Shown here: one piece after another, positions 1 through 6,648 of the stretch | Layout: each line of letters begins with the position of its first letter | Numbering within the stretch: position 1 is the stretch's first letter | Assembly (NCBI GenBank): GCA_002297005.1 | Contig: DBIX01000066.1 | Span: forward strand, 4,899-13,702 | DNA from: Cyanobacteria bacterium UBA791 | GTDB taxonomy: Bacteria; Cyanobacteriota; Vampirovibrionia; Gastranaerophilales; Gastranaerophilaceae | Reading direction: 5' to 3' | Length of the DNA stretch: 8,804 nucleotides | Program-made: the position numbers and the translations under genes | The notes under the pieces: model-generated | Seen by the model: only the letters and a program-made list of their open reading frames with translations | The model's database searches: none | What the model was told of the DNA's origin: nothing

Positions 1-714
1 GCTGGTCAAATCGGTAAGAAGATGGCTTTAGGTGTTGCTATGTATGGTGTAGCGAAAGAAGCTTCAAAATCATTAGTTAATGTTCCTGTAAAAGCAATGA
101 CCGGTGTAGATACTGAAATGCCTTATGCTAAAGTTGTTGAAGGTTTCCCTAAATTTGAAGGTGATAAAAATACTAAATCAATCGAATACCACAAAGTATT
201 TGAAAGTGTAGAATTCCCTCGCTATGACTTGTTATACGGAAAAACTAACGAGGATAGAAATGTTTATTATGACAAAGTTGCTAAGAAATTAGGCTTGGGC
301 GAAAACTTAGCATCTTCTGATAAAGAAGTAAAACCAAGAATTAAAGATATTATCGTACGTTCTAACACTGCTAAAAGTATTTCTTCATACTTATGGGCAG
401 CAACAGGCGTAGGTTTAGCAGTTCAAAAACCTTGGGATAATTTCTTTGTTTCAGCTACAAAAGGTAAAGGCGTACAAAAAGCTGCAAATATGGCTCGTTC
501 ATTCGGAAACAACTTGGTAAAAGCTGCAAAAGACTTATGGACAGGTGGTGCAAACCCTACAAAAGTTCAAAAATATGCTGGTAAAGCCTTGATTGGTGCA
601 GCTGTTGCAGCAACAGTAATCGGTGTTGCAAACACTGTAATAAGTGCAAGAAAGTCGGCAAATTTGGAAGATAAGAACGTGTTTGATTCAAACAGAAAGG
701 TTGTGGTGGACTAA
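1..714 (+). CDS. Uncharacterised membrane-associated protein, 5' partial; short paralogue of the next gene
   Basis: I do not recognise this family. The frame is open from base 1, and no convincing ribosome binding site precedes the ATG at 22, so the gene very likely begins upstream; 237 codons are visible, ending at TAA 712-714. Numbered from base 1, a hydrophobic stretch lies near residues 9-19, followed by the segment NVPVKAMTGVD (27-37), a soluble charged region (40-125), a weak hydrophobic stretch (129-142, YLWAATGVGLAV) and a clear C-terminal membrane helix (about 194-216, Ala/Val/Ile-rich), then a charged tail. No signal peptide can be judged because the N-terminus is missing. The order of parts and several short motifs match the next protein, so I infer paralogy (see the findings). 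The next start codon follows after one base, so the two are probably co-transcribed and translationally coupled. Function unknown; a membrane-anchored structural or envelope role is only a guess. Confidence 0.8.
   Translation, partial: AGQIGKKMALGVAMYGVAKEASKSLVNVPVKAMTGVDTEMPYAKVVEGFPKFEGDKNTKSIEYHKVFESVEFPRYDLLYGKTNEDRNVYYDKVAKKLGLGENLASSDKEVKPRIKDIIVRSNTAKSISSYLWAATGVGLAVQKPWDNFFVSATKGKGVQKAANMARSFGNNLVKAAKDLWTGGANPTKVQKYAGKALIGAAVAATVIGVANTVISARKSANLEDKNVFDSNRKVVVD
705..710 (+). promoter_or_regulatory. Purine-rich ribosome binding site deciding the start at 716
   Basis: GGTGGA lies five bases before the ATG at 716, straddling the last codons of the upstream gene. It supports 716 as the start, over an in-frame ATG at 644 that would overlap the upstream gene by 71 nt and add 24 residues (including WKIR and LWW) unlike the rest of the protein. 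The match to the Shine-Dalgarno consensus is only moderate, so reinitiation after the TAA at 712-714 may contribute. Confidence 0.5.
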
Positions 715-715
715 G

Positions 716-3076
716 ATGACAATTACCGCAACTAACGGAATTAAAACTCAACAATACATTAAACCTCAAGAAGCTAAAGGTAAATTAGTTTCTTCATCAA
801 TTTTCCCAAATGTAAAAGATACAAAATACAACTTTAATGCTTTAAAACATGGTTTAACAGGTAAAGCAAATGACCACGAATTAGGTAAGTTAAACGATGT
901 TGGTATGAAGGTTGGAGCTGTTGCATTAGCTGGTTATTTAGCAACTCAAAAAGCAACTCCAAAAACAAAATTAATGGAATTTGTAGGTTTAGCAACATTC
1001 TTTGGTGCTATGAAATTATGGCCTAAATTAGCTATTGGTGCTCCTGCAAAAGCTATTCACGGTTTTGATCCAACTCAAGAATATGAAGATAGCTTCGGAC
1101 GTAAGAAACCATTCTTCCAAGATGCTCAATACCAACCTTGGGACGTATATTCAAACGAACAATTACAAAAAATCGGCGATAAAATGGGCGTAGATAAAAA
1201 TGCTCAAGACAGAAATGATTTAACAAAATCAAATATGACAAAAATCGCTACAAAAAATAATACTTTATGGATGTTAACTGCTGGTATAGCTTCTGCTGTA
1301 TTCTCAGCATTAGCTTGTAACAAAGCAGAAAAAGTTATTGACCCAGCTTTAGACAAAGTTAATAACCAAAAAGCTGACAAATTATTACAAAACTTTGATG
1401 CTGAATCTCAAAAACGTATGACTTCTGCAAGTCAAAATATGCAAAAAGATTTAGACAAAATCTTTGAAGAAAACAAAGGCAAAACTTTAGATAACAAATT
1501 AGTTGAAAAAATTTCAAGCAGATTAGCAAAAGGCTTAGACCCTGTTACTGAAGAAGGCGTTAAAGAAGATATGCAAAATATCTTGATGAATGGTAAATCT
1601 TTAGTAAACGAAAACTTAGCTGAAAAAATTTCAAACGGTTCTAAAAAAGTTTTAGCTCAAAAATTCTCAGAAGAACAAGTTGCAAAAATTGTTCCTTCTA
1701 AAGAAGAAATTGTTAAACACTTCAATGACAATCAAATGATGGGCAAAGAAGTTAATGAAGATGAAGCAATGAATGTTCGTTCTTCAGTTTCTCAATTATT
1801 CTTGGCTAAAGCTAAAGAACAAGGTATGTCTACTGAAAAATTAAAGACTATCAAAAAAGGTGTTGCTTTAGTTGCAGACAAAGCTATTAAATCAAATTCA
1901 GCATCAGTTTTAGACGAAAATGCAATGAAAAAGGTTAGCGAAATCGGTAAAGCAATGAGCGAATTACAAGCAAAAGATTCTGTTTTAGATGATTATGCTC
2001 AAGCAAAAGTTGCTGACAAACCTGAAACTGTAATTGCAAATTATTGGAATAAAACTTCTACAAGCATTGTAAAATCTTTAGGTATTGACTTTAAAGAAAT
2101 GGAAAAAGTTAGAAATAATCGCCAATTAGTTCAAGGCTTGGTAAGAAATAAAATGGAAGAAGTTACTTCTGATGATACAAAATACCAAAAAGCAATTGGC
2201 GAAATGGCTAACAACATCGCTGAATTAGACAAGAAAATTAAGCCAGAAGATACTAAAAAATACGTTGATTTAGTTGGAAAAACTTATGACGACGCAGCTG
2301 GCAAATTATACAATCAAGGTATGGAAGCAACAGCTAACAAATTAACAGCTCTTTCTGTTGGTGGAAAAGGTTCTTTAAAACGTATTAAACAAGTTTACTT
2401 TGAAGAACGTGTTGCAGGTGTTAAAAACTCATTCTCAAGAATGATTAACACAATGGACGTTTACAGAAGAATTTCTAAAGGCGAAGTTCCAAAAGACGGT
2501 TCAGCAAGAGAAGTTAAAGAAGCTATGTTAGAACTTGTAAAACAAACAACATTACAAGGTCACTCTTCTGACCACTCAATCAAATTCTACTTTAACAGAA
2601 GTCAAGACAACTCTACAAATGTTGACAGAAGCGATGTAGAAATTAAAGACGGTAAAGTTGTAAATAAATACTTTAAAGAAGGTAAAGGTGTAGATGTTCC
2701 AGAAGATTATGGTTTCTATCAAAAAGCTATGAACTTTATGTACAACTCACCAATGGATAAAGATACAGTTGAAGCAATCAAAAAAGCAGGTATCGAAAAC
2801 GATGTAAATAAATACAATTCAGAAGTTTACAACAAAATCGGTAGTGCTGATTACTTCACAAAACCAAACCACAAAACAACAGGTGATCAAGGCGCATCTT
2901 CAGAATACAAATTCTTGTTATTAGGTGTAGCACCTGATGAAATGATGACAAAAACAGTTCAACAATCATACAACTCTCAAAAATGGGGTAAAACTTTCGG
3001 AACAGTAGGCGCGGTATTAACAGGTTTGACAGTTGCAGCTCAATTCTTGTTCGGTAAAGGTAAAGCAGTTAAGTAG
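716..3076 (+). CDS. Large uncharacterised Lys/Glu-rich helical protein with terminal membrane segments
   Basis: I do not recognise this 786-residue protein. The chosen start (716) is one base after the preceding stop. Residues 1-60 are polar and without a signal peptide. Hydrophobic segments lie at about 64-77, 88-109 and 184-201 (LWMLTAG...), with the segment GAPAKAIHGFD (108-118) and an aromatic-rich stretch (130-145) between the last two. Residues 202-560 are almost entirely predicted helix, rich in Lys, Glu, Ala and Asn, with coiled-coil-like character and possible internal repeats near 256-287, 294-326 and 395-420. Residues 560-755 are more mixed, and a single C-terminal membrane helix (about 758-779) ends in a basic tail, FGKGKAVK. 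The N-terminal module and C-terminal helix resemble the smaller upstream protein, so this looks like an expanded paralogue. The GH13 gene follows after 14 nt. Role unknown: it could be a membrane-tethered scaffold, but nothing in the sequence shows a catalytic site. Confidence 0.85.
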   Translation: MTITATNGIKTQQYIKPQEAKGKLVSSSIFPNVKDTKYNFNALKHGLTGKANDHELGKLNDVGMKVGAVALAGYLATQKATPKTKLMEFVGLATFFGAMKLWPKLAIGAPAKAIHGFDPTQEYEDSFGRKKPFFQDAQYQPWDVYSNEQLQKIGDKMGVDKNAQDRNDLTKSNMTKIATKNNTLWMLTAGIASAVFSALACNKAEKVIDPALDKVNNQKADKLLQNFDAESQKRMTSASQNMQKDLDKIFEENKGKTLDNKLVEKISSRLAKGLDPVTEEGVKEDMQNILMNGKSLVNENLAEKISNGSKKVLAQKFSEEQVAKIVPSKEEIVKHFNDNQMMGKEVNEDEAMNVRSSVSQLFLAKAKEQGMSTEKLKTIKKGVALVADKAIKSNSASVLDENAMKKVSEIGKAMSELQAKDSVLDDYAQAKVADKPETVIANYWNKTSTSIVKSLGIDFKEMEKVRNNRQLVQGLVRNKMEEVTSDDTKYQKAIGEMANNIAELDKKIKPEDTKKYVDLVGKTYDDAAGKLYNQGMEATANKLTALSVGGKGSLKRIKQVYFEERVAGVKNSFSRMINTMDVYRRISKGEVPKDGSAREVKEAMLELVKQTTLQGHSSDHSIKFYFNRSQDNSTNVDRSDVEIKDGKVVNKYFKEGKGVDVPEDYGFYQKAMNFMYNSPMDKDTVEAIKKAGIENDVNKYNSEVYNKIGSADYFTKPNHKTTGDQGASSEYKFLLLGVAPDEMMTKTVQQSYNSQKWGKTFGTVGAVLTGLTVAAQFLFGKGKAVK

Positions 3077-3090
3077 GAAATAGGAAATAA

Positions 3091-4869
3091 ATGTCAAGAG
3101 TTCAATCAATTAAAGCTAATATCTTAAATGTTCCAAATTTGAACGTTAAAGCTAAAAAGTCAACAAGACCAAGCTTTACAAGCAATATGGAAATGTACAC
3201 TTCAAATCCTTTGAAGAACTTTTTAGATACTCAAGCTGCAATGAACAAATCTCTTGTTAAAACTGCTCCTATTCAAACTACAACTGTGAAAGAAACTGCT
3301 AAAGTAGAAGATAAAAAAGTTGAAAATAAACCTGCTTACAAAAATAATTTCCGTTCAATGTTGCAAAACGGTGAAGCTAAGATTTTAGCTATCGTTCCAA
3401 GAACTTTCAACGCTAAAGATGAAAACGGTGATGAAAAAATTACAGGCAACGAACAACACGGAACATTTTTAAACGCAATTGATAGATTAGACGAAGTTAA
3501 AGCGGAAGGTTTCAATGCTTTCCACATTTTACCAATTCACCCAACAGGTAAAAAACACGCAATGGGCTTGGCTGGTTCAATCTATTCACCATTAGATTTC
3601 TTACAAATTGACCCTAACTTAATTGATAAAAATGATAAAAGAACTCCTGTAGAGCAAGTTAAAGCATTTACAGATGCTTGCCACGAACGCGGTATTAAAG
3701 TTATGTTAGACTTACCAAGCTGCTCATCTTATGATTTGTACTTGCAAAAGCCTGAATTAATGGCAAAAGAACGCGACGGTCAAGCAAAAACACCTCAAGG
3801 CTGGAATGATATTAGAATGTTCCAACCATTCTCAGATGAAACAAAAAGAGAATTAAATCCAGATTTAGTAGATTTACACAAAAAATATGTTGATATGTGT
3901 GTAGATATGGGTATTGACGGTATTCGTGCAGACGTAGCTCGTGCTAAACCTACTGAATTTTGGGATATCATTATTCCATATTCTCACTCAAAAGACCCAG
4001 AATTTGGCTGGTTAGGTGAAACTTATACTTATGAAGATGCTTCACCTCAAGCAAATATGCCTTATGACAGACCTGAAGATTCTTTAAGGGCAGGTTTTGA
4101 TGCATATTATGGACAATACCACATTTTCCACGAATGGAAAGGTGCAAAGGACTTAAATGATTTCGTAAAAGAAAATATTGATATGTCAAACAGATTGGAA
4201 AAGGGTAAATCATTAATTGGTTCATTTACAACTCACGATGATATTTCACCTATGTTCCATGGTGGTACTGAATATTGTAACCTTACAGCTGGTTTGCAAG
4301 CTACATTACCAATGTTGAACCCATATTATGTAGATGGTTATCAATCAGGTGATTACTACGTATACGGTTATGATCACTCAAAATCAGAAGAATCTGAAAC
4401 AGATTGTCACGAAATGACAGTTCACAGAGGAAAACTTGATATCTTTAATTTATCTAGAAAACCAGGTGGAAATAATCCTGAAATTGGTAAATTTATGACT
4501 GAAACTTTCAAAATGAGAGATAAATATCAAGACTTAATCACAAAAGGTTCTTTCATTGAATTGGATAAGAAAAACGATAAAGACGACCAAATTATTGCTT
4601 ATGCAAGACACAAAGATGGTAAAACTTTATTGGTTGTAGGTAACAAAAATATTAACAGAAACGTAACAGCAACAGTTAAAGTTCCAACAATGAAAGCGAC
4701 TCAAGAACTTAAAAACTTGTTACCAGCTTACGGCAAACAATCAAAATATCAAGCTGGTGACGGTGAATTAAAAGTAGACTTAGCTCCTTCAAGAATTCAC
4801 GTATTTGAAATTGATACACCAAATATTGAACAAGCATCAAAAGGACATGTTTACAAACAAAACTTATAA
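3091..4869 (+). CDS. Alpha-amylase clan (GH13) family protein, atypical, GlgE-like features
   Basis: The 592-residue product has a polar N-terminal extension of about 85 residues without a signal peptide, so it is probably cytosolic. A TIM barrel follows: strand 1 near ILAIVPRTF (98-106), a DxNGD loop (110-114) like the calcium loop after strand 1 in alpha-glucosidase-type GH13 enzymes, and strand 2 at FHILPIHP (144-151). Region I contains MLDLP with Asp207, but the usual Asn-His is replaced by SCSSYD. Region II is GIRADVARAKP (nucleophile Asp281, Arg279), region III is WLGE (acid/base Glu310), and region IV is THDD (His382, Asp383). A C-terminal beta domain (about 485-575) includes LLVVGNKN. 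HGTF, PIHPTGK and the Cys-Ser of region I recall GlgE maltosyltransferases (GH13_3), so a glucan-transferring or alpha-glucan-hydrolysing role is plausible, but the substrate cannot be read from sequence. AGGA (3082-3085) precedes the ATG by five bases. Confidence 0.9.
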   Translation: MSRVQSIKANILNVPNLNVKAKKSTRPSFTSNMEMYTSNPLKNFLDTQAAMNKSLVKTAPIQTTTVKETAKVEDKKVENKPAYKNNFRSMLQNGEAKILAIVPRTFNAKDENGDEKITGNEQHGTFLNAIDRLDEVKAEGFNAFHILPIHPTGKKHAMGLAGSIYSPLDFLQIDPNLIDKNDKRTPVEQVKAFTDACHERGIKVMLDLPSCSSYDLYLQKPELMAKERDGQAKTPQGWNDIRMFQPFSDETKRELNPDLVDLHKKYVDMCVDMGIDGIRADVARAKPTEFWDIIIPYSHSKDPEFGWLGETYTYEDASPQANMPYDRPEDSLRAGFDAYYGQYHIFHEWKGAKDLNDFVKENIDMSNRLEKGKSLIGSFTTHDDISPMFHGGTEYCNLTAGLQATLPMLNPYYVDGYQSGDYYVYGYDHSKSEESETDCHEMTVHRGKLDIFNLSRKPGGNNPEIGKFMTETFKMRDKYQDLITKGSFIELDKKNDKDDQIIAYARHKDGKTLLVVGNKNINRNVTATVKVPTMKATQELKNLLPAYGKQSKYQAGDGELKVDLAPSRIHVFEIDTPNIEQASKGHVYKQNL

Positions 4870-4900
4870 TCAAAACATTAAATGACACGAAGATAACTTA

Positions 4901-4933
4901 AAGGGTGATTATACAAATCACCCTTATTTTTTG
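4901..4933 (+). terminator. Rho-independent terminator of the plus-strand block
   Basis: A perfect 10-bp stem (AAGGGTGATT at 4901-4910, AATCACCCTT at 4916-4925) with a five-base loop (ATACA) is followed by ATTTTTTG and further T-rich sequence. It lies 31 bases after the GH13 stop codon. On the opposite strand the same stem is followed only by TAAGTTATCTT, a poor T-tract, so it should end plus-strand transcription well and serve the convergent minus-strand block weakly at most. Confidence 0.9.
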
Positions 4934-4952
4934 TTTTATTAATTTTAATTAT

Positions 4953-5243
4953 TTATTTGTTTTCAATAGAGTTTTTAAGAGCTTTTTCTAGAACTTCAAT
5001 TTTTGATTCTAAAACTTTTACTTTTGAATCGCTTTCATCTGAAGAAATAGAGTTCTTTTCTAATTCTCTTTTGTAAGCCTTTAATTTTCTTGCAATATCC
5101 AAAACGTAAGATAGTACGAATAAAATACCTGCAATAAATCCGCTAAATGCTAGAACTATAACTTGAGGTTGTTTAATTGTATAGCAGAAATAGCCGATTA
5201 CACAAAGTAATACGATAGATATTAATCTTAAAAATATAATCAT
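4953..5243 (-). CDS. Small two-helix membrane protein with cytoplasmic coiled coil, LapA (DUF1049)-like
   Basis: This 96-residue protein has two hydrophobic helices (about residues 3-21 and 27-48) joined by a short polar turn (IKQPQ), then a charged tail (50-96) with heptad-like spacing of Leu, Val and Ile, as expected for a coiled coil. That layout, including the KQPQVIVL segment between the helices, fits the LapA/YciS family (DUF1049), small inner-membrane proteins; in E. coli LapA helps regulate LPS assembly with LapB. Family assignment rests on topology and general resemblance and is moderate. It is the last gene of the minus-strand cluster. Its ATG overlaps the TGA of the pseudouridine synthase gene (ATGA, 5243-5240), so translation is probably coupled. 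A strong AAGGAG also lies six bases upstream. The gene ends about 30 bases from the convergent terminator stem. Confidence 0.8.
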   Translation of the reverse strand: MIIFLRLISIVLLCVIGYFCYTIKQPQVIVLAFSGFIAGILFVLSYVLDIARKLKAYKRELEKNSISSDESDSKVKVLESKIEVLEKALKNSIENK

Positions 5244-6148
5244 TTTTGACTCCTTAAATATTTTAGTACCTTTTCAATTTTTTCATCAGGTTCAATTTGT
5301 AACTTGATTATCTCATCACCAAATGGTTTTGTAAACTCTAGTTTATACGCTTGTAAAACTTGTTCTTGAGTCTTGCATTTTTCTGGACGAGCGCCATAAA
5401 GAGTGTCGTTATAAACGGGCGTCCTAAAATGGCTCATGTGAACCCTAATTTGATGTGTGCGACCTGTTTTTAGTGTTAATTCAACGAAAGTTGCATTTTT
5501 AAATCGTTCTAAAACCTTGTATTCTGTGATACTAGGCTTTCCGCCCTCTACAACAGCCATTTTATGAGGTTGAGTCGGGTGTCTGCCAATTGGTAAATTA
5601 ATTATGCCTTCTTCATCTTTTACAGAACCTTTTACGACTGCTAAATAACTTCTAACAGCAGTTTTGGTTTTAATTTGTTGAGTTAAAAATTCGTGTGCCT
5701 TATTGTTTTTTGCAACCATTAAAAGACCTGATGTATTGCGGTCTAATCGGTGCAAAATTCCACGTCTAAATTCCCCATTTATATCTGACAAATTATCACC
5801 ATATTTGTATAAAAGAGCGTTTACAAGAGTGTTTTCGCGCTCAATTGTTGTAGGGTGGGTCAACATTCCAGAAGGTTTGTTGACAACAAGCATATTTTCA
5901 TCTTCGTAAACAATATCAAGTGGAATGTTTTGAGGTTCAATTTTTACCTCTTCAATAGCTTGTGGTTCAAATTCAATAATGTCGCCTTCATGAAGTTTAT
6001 GAGAAGGCTTTTTTATTTCGCCATTAATTAAAACATTGCCATTTTTAATTGCAGATTGAATTTTTGAACGAGAAATATCTTCAATCAAATTTGAAAGATA
6101 TGCGTCAAGTCTAATATTTTCGTCGTTTTCGTCTATTAAAAATTTCAT
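5240..6148 (-). CDS. rluD: RluA/RluD-family 23S rRNA pseudouridine synthase
   Basis: The 302-residue length and layout fit RluD-type enzymes, which isomerise uridines in 23S rRNA (positions 1911/1915/1917 for E. coli RluD) in the cytoplasm. An S4 RNA-binding domain covers about residues 12-60 (RLDAYLSN, SRSKIQSAIKNGNVLING). The catalytic domain starts near 76 (PLDIVYEDENMLVVNKPSG). The signature HRLDRNTSGLL (133-143) holds the catalytic Asp136; KTGRTHQIRVHM (227-238) and YNDTLYG (246-252, usually GDPLYG) complete the active-site region. The start at 6148 lacks a clear Shine-Dalgarno site and lies five bases after the lspA stop, suggesting coupled translation. The lspA-rluD order is common in bacteria, for example lspA-ylyB in Bacillus subtilis. 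RluD is the best label, but related RluA-family members with S4 domains (such as RluC) cannot be excluded from motifs alone. Confidence 0.93.
   Translation of the reverse strand: MKFLIDENDENIRLDAYLSNLIEDISRSKIQSAIKNGNVLINGEIKKPSHKLHEGDIIEFEPQAIEEVKIEPQNIPLDIVYEDENMLVVNKPSGMLTHPTTIERENTLVNALLYKYGDNLSDINGEFRRGILHRLDRNTSGLLMVAKNNKAHEFLTQQIKTKTAVRSYLAVVKGSVKDEEGIINLPIGRHPTQPHKMAVVEGGKPSITEYKVLERFKNATFVELTLKTGRTHQIRVHMSHFRTPVYNDTLYGARPEKCKTQEQVLQAYKLEFTKPFGDEIIKLQIEPDEKIEKVLKYLRSQK
5250..5255 (-). promoter_or_regulatory. Strong Shine-Dalgarno site inside the end of the rluD-like gene
   Basis: AAGGAG on the minus strand sits six bases before the ATG at 5243 and lies within the last codons of the upstream pseudouridine synthase gene. 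It is the best ribosome binding site in the minus-strand block and confirms the start of the small membrane protein. Confidence 0.75.
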
Positions 6149-6153
6149 ACTGA

Positions 6154-6648
6154 TTATAATTGTTTAAGTTGTGCTCTTGTTAAAAGCAAATAAATAATGG
6201 CTACAATACTTACGTTTATTGCAATATCAGAAAAGTTAAAGATTGGAAATTCTACAAACTTAAAGTAGAAATAATCTCTAACATAACCTAATGTCATACG
6301 TTCAAATAAATTACAGAAAATACCTGACATTAAAACACAAAGCCAAGTTATACCTGTGTAAGACATTGTTCCTGCGTGTCTGATTACGTAAGCAAGTAAA
6401 AATACTAATGCTAAAACGGCCAAAATTTCTAGTAATAGTGGATAGTTTTGCAATAAGCTAAATGCTGCACCTGTATTTTTAACGTAGCTTAGTGTAACAA
6501 AATCGTTTGGCGGAAAATTAAAACCGTGTCTGATATTGTTAGTTATTAAATCTGACAAATAACAATTAGCGCAGATAAATCCTGCTAACATTACAAATAA
6601 ATATATTATTTTACTCCACAGATTTTGCGGTTGTTTCTTTCTTGCCAT
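6154..6648 (-). CDS. lspA: Signal peptidase II (prolipoprotein signal peptidase)
   Basis: The 164-residue membrane protein cleaves the signal peptide of lipid-modified prolipoproteins at the inner membrane. Four hydrophobic helices lie at about residues 14-32, 70-89, 98-114 and 140-157. Family motifs are present: VKNTGAAFSLL (56-66, with Asn58), GYVRDY (121-126) carrying the first catalytic Asp125, and FNFSDIAI (137-144) carrying the second, Asp141. The motif usually read as GGxxGNxxDR appears here as SGIFCNLFER (108-117), and the DQxxK motif after helix 1 appears as DLITN (33-37), so some conserved positions deviate while the catalytic dyad is intact. The ATG at 6648 overlaps the end of the preceding gene by 38 nt, with AAGGT about eight bases upstream; the next in-frame Met (residue 20) would remove most of helix 1, so 6648 is preferred. 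Confidence 0.93.
   Translation of the reverse strand: MARKKQPQNLWSKIIYLFVMLAGFICANCYLSDLITNNIRHGFNFPPNDFVTLSYVKNTGAAFSLLQNYPLLLEILAVLALVFLLAYVIRHAGTMSYTGITWLCVLMSGIFCNLFERMTLGYVRDYFYFKFVEFPIFNFSDIAINVSIVAIIYLLLTRAQLKQL

Noticed and set aside
644..715. An in-frame upstream ATG at 644 that would extend the large helical protein by 24 residues.
   Set aside because: It lies inside the upstream gene in another frame, has no ribosome binding site, and adds sequence unlike the rest; the ATG at 716 fits the gene spacing.
3418..3453. An EF-hand-like loop (DENGDEKITGNE) in the GH13 protein, as a separate calcium-binding domain.
   Set aside because: Its position directly after barrel strand 1 matches the DxNGD calcium loop of many GH13 enzymes, so a separate EF-hand domain is not needed.
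3971..4225. An open frame of 84 codons on the minus strand inside the GH13 gene.
   Set aside because: It is antisense to conserved catalytic regions and has no ribosome binding site or recognisable domain; it is a shadow of the GH13 frame, as are the other short antisense frames in the window.
4870..4952. A small RNA or extra gene between the convergent blocks.
   Set aside because: The 83 bases are accounted for by the terminator hairpin and AT-rich spacer; no promoter or reading frame is visible.
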